Source: SGZJ01 sp949372955 (GTDB taxonomy: Bacteria; Bacteroidota; Bacteroidia; Flavobacteriales; Flavobacteriaceae). Taken from it: DNA of 30,290 bases. Shown here piece after piece: positions 24,646-30,290 of the stretch. Position 1 is the first letter of the stretch; every line of letters starts with the position of its first letter. Location of the stretch: NCBI GenBank assembly GCA_949372955.1, contig CASIAX010000006.1, forward strand, positions 1 to 30,290, written 5' to 3'. The notes beneath the pieces are model-generated. The model worked only from the letters and a program-made list of their open reading frames with translations, ran no database searches and had not been told where the DNA came from. The position numbers and the translations under genes are program-made.

Positions 24646-25443
24646 ATGGATTTAAACATATTTCATATTGATGCCTTTGTTGGCGATTCCTGTAAAGGAA
24701 GTACAGCTTGTGTTATTCCTCTAGATAGTTGGTTGCCAGATGAACTTCTTTTGAAAATAAGTAAAAGAAATTCTGTTCCTGAAACTGCTTTTGTAATTAT
24801 TAAAAAAGACAAGGTTTTACTGCGTTGGTTTACTCAAGATATTGAAATGGATTTATGTGGTCATGCTACTTTAGCTGCTGCACATTGCTTAAAAAGTGAG
24901 TTAAAATTTAATTCTGATCAAATTATATTTGAGACCTTAAGTGGTGATTTGGAGGTTTCTGCAAAGAATAAACTTTATCTTTTGAACTTTCCATCTAGAA
25001 ATCCTATAGAAAAAACATTGCCTGAAATAATTAAAAAAGCTATAAATATTCAGCCAAAACATGTTTTAAAATCAAGAGATTATATTTTAGTTTATGAAAA
25101 TGAATCTGATATTAAAAACATTAGTATTAACCGATCTGAATTTGATAAAATTAATTTAGATCCTGGTGGTGTATGTGTCACCTCAAAAGGAATTGACTCT
25201 GACTTTGTTTCAAGATTTTTTACTCCTCAGTCTTCAATTCTCGAAGATCCTGTAACTGGTTCTGCTCACTGCTCATTGGTTCCATATTGGTCTCGAATTT
25301 TACAAAAAAAAAACTTAAAAGCGTTACAATTATCTGATAGGGGAGGTTTACTCATTTGTGAGGATAAAGGAAGTAGAGTTATCTTAGCAGGGAAGGCCAA
25401 TACGTTTTATAAAGAAAACTTTATTTTAACTTCATTTATATAA
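24646..25443 (+). CDS. PhzF family isomerase/epimerase
   Basis: This 265-aa protein has the diaminopimelate-epimerase-like fold of PhzF proteins. The N-terminal word FHIDAF is followed by KGSTACVIPL, where most members have a GNPAAV word. Then come the catalytic glutamate (Glu46) in SVPETAFV, LRWFTQDIEMDLCGHATLAAAH, FETLSGDL, and the C-terminal EDPVTGSAHCSLVPYW. PhzF proteins isomerise small metabolites; only a few (phenazine synthesis) have known substrates, and no phenazine genes are present. It stands alone between a divergent small-protein cluster and the iron-importer operon, so context gives no substrate. Confidence 0.9.
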   Translation: MDLNIFHIDAFVGDSCKGSTACVIPLDSWLPDELLLKISKRNSVPETAFVIIKKDKVLLRWFTQDIEMDLCGHATLAAAHCLKSELKFNSDQIIFETLSGDLEVSAKNKLYLLNFPSRNPIEKTLPEIIKKAINIQPKHVLKSRDYILVYENESDIKNISINRSEFDKINLDPGGVCVTSKGIDSDFVSRFFTPQSSILEDPVTGSAHCSLVPYWSRILQKKNLKALQLSDRGGLLICEDKGSRVILAGKANTFYKENFILTSFI

Positions 25444-25458
25444 ATTTATCCTTTTTTA

Positions 25459-25489
25459 TTTGGATTTGTTCTAAATAACCATAATTTTG
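25459..25489 (+). promoter_or_regulatory. Predicted promoter of the ferric-iron importer operon
   Basis: TTTG at 25459-25462, a 19-bp spacer and TAATTTTG at 25482-25489 give one of the best matches in the window to the Bacteroidetes primary-sigma consensus. The predicted start is about 25495, leaving a leader of some 43 nt before the ATG at 25538. I looked for a Fur-type inverted repeat near it and saw none. Confidence 0.65.
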
Positions 25490-25537
25490 TTGCTTTAGTA
25501 AAAAGCTATAATTTTCAGATTAAAAAAAAATAATTCT

Positions 25538-26566
25538 ATGAAAAATTTTACAATATATATATCAATGTTTCTTATGTTAGGTAGCTGTTTAGATACTCCA
25601 AAAGAATCAAATGAAATTAACCTATATAGTCAAAGGCACTATAAAGTAGATGAAATGCAGTATGCGGCCTTTGAAAAACAAACGGGTATAAAAGTTAATG
25701 TAGTTAAGGCTAATGCAGATGAACTTATAGAACGATTAAAAAATGAAGGTGAAAATAGTCCTGCTGATTTATTTATCACAGTAGATGCAGGTAAACTTCA
25801 TAAAGCTAGTGATTTAAACTTATTGCAAAAAATATCTTCTCCAGTCATTAATCAAAATGTTGATAGTGCTTTAAAAGATGTTAATGGGTATTGGATTCCT
25901 ATAACTTACAGAGCTAGAATTATCGTCTATAGTAAAGATAGAGTGAATGCAGATGAATTGTCAACTTACGCTAATCTAACTAGTGAAGAGTGGAAAAATA
26001 AAATTCTAGTAAGATCTTCTTCCAATGCATACAATCAAGCACTATTATCTTCAATTATCGCTAATAAAGGAGTAGATGCTGCTTCAAAATGGGCTACTGA
26101 TTTAGTTAAAAACTTTGCTAGAGATCCAAAAGGTAGTGATAGAGATCAAGTAAAAGCCATTGCTGCTGGTCAAGGTGACCTTGCGATAGTAAACTCTTAT
26201 TATATTGGACTTTTACTTTCATCAGAAAAAGAAGAAGAATTAAAAGCAGGCAATTCTGTAGGCGTATTTTTCCCAAATCAAGGAGTAAATGAATCAGGAA
26301 GTCATATAAATGTTTCTGGAATTGGGTTAACAAAAAATGCTCCTAATAAAGATAATGCTATTAAGTTAATGGAATTTTTAACTAGCGAGTCAGCCCAAAA
26401 GACTTACGTAAATACTAGTTATGAATATCCAGCAAACCCAATTGTAGAACCAAACGAAATAGTGAAAAAATGGGGTTCCTTCAAAAAAGATAACCTAGAT
26501 TTGAATCAATTAGGCGTTTACAGAGGTAAAGCAATTGAAATATTTGATAAATCAGCTTGGAAATAA
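25538..26566 (+). CDS. Ferric-iron ABC transporter substrate-binding lipoprotein
   Basis: This 342-aa lipoprotein has a signal peptide and lipobox LGSC (Cys17). The mature part matches FbpA/FutA/IdiA ferric-binding proteins: LYSQRHYKVDE (His34 and Tyr35, a ligand pair in FutA-type proteins), DLFITVDAG, ITYRARIIVYSKD, SSNAYNQAL (Tyr165) and NSYYIGLL (Tyr221-Tyr222, the paired tyrosines that bind Fe(III)). All expected tyrosine ligands are present, so ferric iron is the likely cargo. It is first in an operon with the permease and ATPase genes. The strong promoter is at 25459-25489. The next gene starts inside its last codons. Confidence 0.93.
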   Translation: MKNFTIYISMFLMLGSCLDTPKESNEINLYSQRHYKVDEMQYAAFEKQTGIKVNVVKANADELIERLKNEGENSPADLFITVDAGKLHKASDLNLLQKISSPVINQNVDSALKDVNGYWIPITYRARIIVYSKDRVNADELSTYANLTSEEWKNKILVRSSSNAYNQALLSSIIANKGVDAASKWATDLVKNFARDPKGSDRDQVKAIAAGQGDLAIVNSYYIGLLLSSEKEEELKAGNSVGVFFPNQGVNESGSHINVSGIGLTKNAPNKDNAIKLMEFLTSESAQKTYVNTSYEYPANPIVEPNEIVKKWGSFKKDNLDLNQLGVYRGKAIEIFDKSAWK

Positions 26567-28170
26567 TAAAGAAAATTGTTCAGATAGAACATAAAAGATG
26601 GGTTTTAGGTAGTGGTTTAGTGGCTTTAGTGCTTATACTACCGATAATATTCCTCTTTAGTAATATTTTTGAAATTGAACAAAGTGCATTTGTATACTTA
26701 TGGAAAACCCTCCTTTTAGATTATAGTCTTAATACCTTATACTTAATTTTAATAACAAGTTTTTTTGCATTACTATTTGGAATATTTCCCGCATGGTACG
26801 TGAGTAACTATAGTTTTAAATTCAGGACTTTTTTTGACATAGCACTATTTCTACCTTTAGCAATCCCAACTTATATAATGGCCTTCACCTACAGTGATAT
26901 ATTAAGTTTTACTGGACCACTGCAATCATTTTTAAGAAATAACTTTCCTGAATTATCAGATATTTTCAATAACGATTACTTACAAATTGAAATTCTTGGT
27001 GTTATTCTTGGACTCGCATTGTACCCTTATGTCTATACTGCTTCTAGAGTTTCTTTTAGCCTAATAGGCTCTACGTATATAAATATGTCTAAAAACCTTG
27101 GATTATCTTCTACTAAACTATTTTTTAAAGTAATTATTCCGTTATCTAAACCTGCTATATTTTCAGGTCTATTTTTAGTTATTATGGAAGTTTTAAACGA
27201 GTATGGCGCTGTAAAATATTTTGGGGTTAATACTTATACTACTGGAATATTTAGAGCATGGTTTTCTATGGGTAATGAAAATGCTGCTATTCAGCTTGCT
27301 TGCCTTCTAATTTTTATTGTATTTACCATACTATTTTTAGAGAAAATCAGTTATAAAAAATCTAAATTTTATTATTCTACAAATACTAAGACTGAAAAAT
27401 TAAATATACCTACCTCTAAGAAATATTTCTATATCTACACCCTTTGTTCTGTTCCTTTTATAATGGGTTTCTTAATCCCCTTTATTTATATTTTGAATAA
27501 TAGTATACTAAACTATAGTAATACGGATTTTGATAAATTATTAGATTTAAGTTTAAATTCTATTTCGGTTTCTACTATTTCTACAATTTTAATAATAATA
27601 ATAGCATTACTGTTTTTGTATGTTGAAAAAATATCAAAATTAAAAATCAATACCTTTATAAGTCAGGTTACATCTATCGGCTATGTTATTCCAGGGGCAG
27701 TTATTGGTTTAGCTGTTATCTTGTTATTTACAAAAATTCCAATGCTGAAATCTTTCTCATTAATAGGTTCTTTTTATGTACTTATTTATGCGTATGTTTT
27801 TCGTTTTTTAGCCGTTGGAAAGTCACCAATTAAATCTAGCCTTGAAAAGCAACCTGAATCTTATGACGAAACAGCTAAAACATTAGGTCTAGGTCCATTT
27901 AAAATATTACAAAAAATTCATTTCCCAATAAATAGACTTGCTTTAATAACTGCTTTTATTGTTACCTTTGTTGACTTATTAAAAGAATTACCTATAACGT
28001 TAATTCTAAGACCATTTAACTTTGACACCTTAGCTACTCAAACCTACGAGTATGCTATTGAAGAAATGTTAATTGAATCTAGTAGTTATTCATTAGCAAT
28101 TATATTAATTGGTAGTTTGATGTTAATACTTTTAAAATATATTATTAATAAACAAATCAATGCATCTTAA
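26557..28170 (+). CDS. Ferric-iron ABC transporter permease, two modules fused (FbpB-like)
   Basis: This 537-aa inner-membrane protein has about twelve helices in two homologous halves, as in FbpB/ThiP-type permeases. Each half carries an EAA loop for ATPase contact: NMSKNLGLSSTKLFFKV (about residue 177) and ETAKTLGLGPFKILQKI (about 438). The start is taken at TTG 26557, which overlaps the binding-protein gene by 10 bp; no ATG occurs before the first membrane helix. The weak start codon plus overlap suggests translation coupled to the upstream gene. It ends with an 11-bp overlap into the ATPase gene. Confidence 0.92.
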   Translation: MEIIKKIVQIEHKRWVLGSGLVALVLILPIIFLFSNIFEIEQSAFVYLWKTLLLDYSLNTLYLILITSFFALLFGIFPAWYVSNYSFKFRTFFDIALFLPLAIPTYIMAFTYSDILSFTGPLQSFLRNNFPELSDIFNNDYLQIEILGVILGLALYPYVYTASRVSFSLIGSTYINMSKNLGLSSTKLFFKVIIPLSKPAIFSGLFLVIMEVLNEYGAVKYFGVNTYTTGIFRAWFSMGNENAAIQLACLLIFIVFTILFLEKISYKKSKFYYSTNTKTEKLNIPTSKKYFYIYTLCSVPFIMGFLIPFIYILNNSILNYSNTDFDKLLDLSLNSISVSTISTILIIIIALLFLYVEKISKLKINTFISQVTSIGYVIPGAVIGLAVILLFTKIPMLKSFSLIGSFYVLIYAYVFRFLAVGKSPIKSSLEKQPESYDETAKTLGLGPFKILQKIHFPINRLALITAFIVTFVDLLKELPITLILRPFNFDTLATQTYEYAIEEMLIESSSYSLAIILIGSLMLILLKYIINKQINAS

Positions 28171-29119
28171 AGTAAGTAACCTCGTTAAGTTTTATAATAA
28201 AAGTCAGCCTCTTATTGAGTCGCTAGATTTCTCCGTTGAAAAAGGAGAGATTGTGTCTTTTCTTGGTGAAAGCGGGGTTGGTAAAACTACTTTTTTAAAA
28301 TGTATTTCTGGTCTAGAAAATATAAATTCAGGATCAATAGTCTTAAACAACAAAACTCTTAATAATAAAGATGTTTTTGTACGACCTCAAGACAGAAAAA
28401 TTGGTTTTGTTTTTCAGGATTACCCACTTTTTCCTCATTTAAATTTAAAAGATAATATTGTTTTTAATTTAGATAAAAAGTATTTGTCTAATTTAGATTA
28501 TATGCTATCTCTAACTAATCTGACCGATTTAGTGGATAGATTTCCTCATGAACTTTCTGGAGGTGAACAGCAAAGAGCATGCATTGCAAGAGCTCTAATA
28601 AGGGAGCCTGATTTATTACTACTAGATGAACCTTTTAGTAATCTAGATGTAGCTATAAAACACTCTATAAGAGATGAGATCTACAGAATAATTAAAGCTA
28701 CAAAAACTACTACAATCTTAGTCACTCATGATATTAATGATTCACTTAATATTGCTGATAAGATATTAGTATTTAAAGCAGGTAAACTTCAACAATATGA
28801 TGATCCTGTTGAGATGTACTGTAAACCTGCTAATTGTTATTGTGCTAGAATTTTAGGTGGAATTAATAAGCTGACTAAAGACGATAAGCCATATTACATT
28901 AGACCAGAAAAAATTAAAATTGAGAAAACATCCGACCTCAAACTTATTGTTGAAAAATCACTTTTTCAGGGTAAAGAATACAATATTACAGCTAAATATG
29001 AAGATGAGGTATGGAGCCTATTTAGTTCTATTGCTTACAAAAAAAATGATGTTATATATGTTAGTTTTAACGATGAAGATTTAATTTATTTCCCTCCCAA
29101 TTGTCTTAACTATTTTTAA
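28160..29119 (+). CDS. Ferric-iron ABC transporter ATPase (FbpC-like)
   Basis: This 319-aa ATPase has Walker A GESGVGKT (36-43), the Q-loop in GFVFQDYPLFPHLNL, the signature LSGGEQQR, Walker B LLLLDEPFSNLD and the H-loop in LVTHD. A shorter-than-usual C-terminal domain (about 235-319, beginning near ILGGINKL and YYIRPEKIKIE) fits the TOBE/regulatory region of FbpC/CysA/MalK-type ATPases. It is the third gene of the iron-import operon, overlapping the permease gene by 11 bp. It converges on the TonB-receptor gene with a 33-bp gap and no clear terminator. Confidence 0.94.
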   Translation: MHLKVSNLVKFYNKSQPLIESLDFSVEKGEIVSFLGESGVGKTTFLKCISGLENINSGSIVLNNKTLNNKDVFVRPQDRKIGFVFQDYPLFPHLNLKDNIVFNLDKKYLSNLDYMLSLTNLTDLVDRFPHELSGGEQQRACIARALIREPDLLLLDEPFSNLDVAIKHSIRDEIYRIIKATKTTTILVTHDINDSLNIADKILVFKAGKLQQYDDPVEMYCKPANCYCARILGGINKLTKDDKPYYIRPEKIKIEKTSDLKLIVEKSLFQGKEYNITAKYEDEVWSLFSSIAYKKNDVIYVSFNDEDLIYFPPNCLNYF

Positions 29120-29152
29120 AATATAGTTAGTTCATTTATTAGATTAAGAATT

Positions 29153-30290
29153 TCAAAATTTAATTTCAAACGTCAAGTAATAATTGCGTGGAGCTGATGG
29201 TATAATTCCTGGCCCAGGATAACCAGTCGCTCTTCTCAAGAAATAATTATTATCTAATATATTATTTACTCCAAATTCTAATTTGTAATTTTTAAATTTA
29301 TAAGAAGAAGAAAAATCTAAAATATCATAAGTTGGTATTTGCCCTATAACCCCACTTAAATTACTTTCAATAGAGTTTGACGAATCTGTAAATTGGTCAG
29401 AAAGATAGGTGTACTGAATATTTAATAATATATTTTTATAGCCAAGCTTAGCTCCAGTTTTAATATTTATTTTTGGAACAAATTCTAATCTTTTTCCAGT
29501 GATTCCATTAATTTCAGATTTAACATATTTAGAATCAATAATAGATGTATTAATAAAGTAATTTAAGATGAAATTGTTATCGCGAATAAATAATTTATTT
29601 AAATTAAAATCTACTATTGATTCAACTCCATAAATAACAGCATCTCCTACGTTTCCTCTTTGACTTTTAATGTTTCCATCGGGGGAGACGATTTGAGTAA
29701 AACCTATTCTATCGTTGTAAAATAAATGGAATAGACTAATATCATAAGAAATTAATTTTTTATTATTTCCTCTTACTCCTATATCAATTGTATACCCTTT
29801 TTCATCAGATATGTTTGGATCTATAACAAATGCAGGATTAAAAATACTAATATCCGAGAAAGTAACAGATCTGTAATTTTGTGATGCATTAGCATACATT
29901 TCTATGTACTTATTAGGTTTATAGCTACCACCTAGACCAAATAATAAAAAAGACCTTTTTCTTATTTGATTTTCAAAAACAGTATTATCGAATATTACAT
30001 TGCCTGCATTGTCAAAATTAATTTGACTATAATATCCATCACTTTCAGTTCTTATGTTTTCATATCTAATTCCTGGAGTTAGTGAAAACCTTTCAGATAC
30101 ATAAAATATATTTTCTGTGAATAGTGATATATTTTGATTGGGGTATTTATAATTAGATTGATTATTGTAGTATGGATAATCTTGGTATTGAAAGTCAAAG
30201 TTAGGTCCATCTCCATTTGATCCAGGCCCTTGAACAGATGTATTATTAGATTTATAGTATTTAAGGCCAAACAAGACTATAGATTTCCTG
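29153..30290 (-). CDS. TonB-dependent receptor, C-terminal part (start beyond window)
   Basis: About 379 residues of an outer-membrane beta-barrel are visible; the frame is open to the window's right edge, so the plug domain and TonB box lie outside. The sequence shows alternating barrel strands and long loops, including FTENIFYVSERFSLTPGIRYENI, YMYANASQNYRSVTFSD-like words (here MYANASQNYRSVTFSDI) and VYGVESIVDFNL. The final strands DNNYFLRRATGYPGPGIIPSAP and YYLTFEIKF end in Phe, as BamA substrates do. The closest resemblance is to FecA-like ferric-chelate receptors, which would suit the convergent iron ABC operon, but the ligand cannot be told from this part. Confidence 0.9.
   Translation of the reverse strand, partial: RKSIVLFGLKYYKSNNTSVQGPGSNGDGPNFDFQYQDYPYYNNQSNYKYPNQNISLFTENIFYVSERFSLTPGIRYENIRTESDGYYSQINFDNAGNVIFDNTVFENQIRKRSFLLFGLGGSYKPNKYIEMYANASQNYRSVTFSDISIFNPAFVIDPNISDEKGYTIDIGVRGNNKKLISYDISLFHLFYNDRIGFTQIVSPDGNIKSQRGNVGDAVIYGVESIVDFNLNKLFIRDNNFILNYFINTSIIDSKYVKSEINGITGKRLEFVPKINIKTGAKLGYKNILLNIQYTYLSDQFTDSSNSIESNLSGVIGQIPTYDILDFSSSYKFKNYKLEFGVNNILDNNYFLRRATGYPGPGIIPSAPRNYYLTFEIKF

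Noticed and set aside
25444..25537. Search for a Fur-type operator upstream of the iron importer
   Set aside because: No convincing inverted repeat of the GATAATGATAATC type was seen by eye, so no site is reported.

Overview
The window looks like chromosomal DNA from a low-GC member of the Bacteroidetes, most likely the Flavobacteriia. The evidence is a type IX secretion (T9SS) type B C-terminal sorting domain, archaeal/eukaryote-type ProRS, Rho with a long basic insert, DUF4293 beside rho, a folP-cdaA pair, BT_3928-type DoxX, DUF1599, and promoters of the TTG-N17-19-TAnnTTTG type. Most genes are AT-rich. The giant surface-protein gene at the left edge is visibly richer in G+C.

Layout. Positions 1-5453 hold the 3' part of a very large secreted repeat protein. 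It has about six near-identical ~237-bp units, broken by four small indels, then ten diverged ~95-aa repeats, then a T9SS type B sorting domain. At 5498-6097 is a YigZ/IMPACT-family gene. A minus-strand run at 9067-6137 encodes a Gly/Tyr-rich lipoprotein (broken by a frameshift), an OmpP1/FadL-type outer-membrane protein and a small Kazal-domain lipoprotein. Then come proS, tRNA-Glu(TTC) and rpsT, a shared terminator, rho (-), a DUF4293 gene, a metallophosphoesterase (-), truA overlapping an ABC exporter gene, and the folP-cdaA pair (-). A plus-strand run follows: DUF1599, DoxX/BT_3928, an orphan OppB-type permease, tpiA, and prmA (broken by a frameshift). On the minus strand at 24592-22626 are three very small membrane proteins, two of them tandem paralogues, upstream of a persulfide-dioxygenase/rhodanese protein. 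The right end has a PhzF-family gene, a complete ferric-iron ABC importer (lipoprotein, fused permease, ATPase) with a strong predicted promoter, and the 3' part of a TonB-dependent receptor gene.

How they work together. The right-end importer and the TonB receptor could together move iron across both membranes, although the receptor's substrate is not shown by sequence. The central part is mostly housekeeping: translation (proS, tRNA-Glu, rpsT, truA, prmA), transcription termination (rho), folate (folP), c-di-AMP (cdaA) and glycolysis (tpiA).

Cautions. Reading frames are broken at three separate loci: the repeat gene, the lipoprotein gene and prmA. Because prmA is a conserved gene with an otherwise intact sequence, uncorrected indel errors in the assembly are a serious alternative to real pseudogenes. 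No CRISPR array, insertion sequence, prophage or defence system was seen. The least explained part of the window is the cluster of tiny membrane proteins at 24074-24592.
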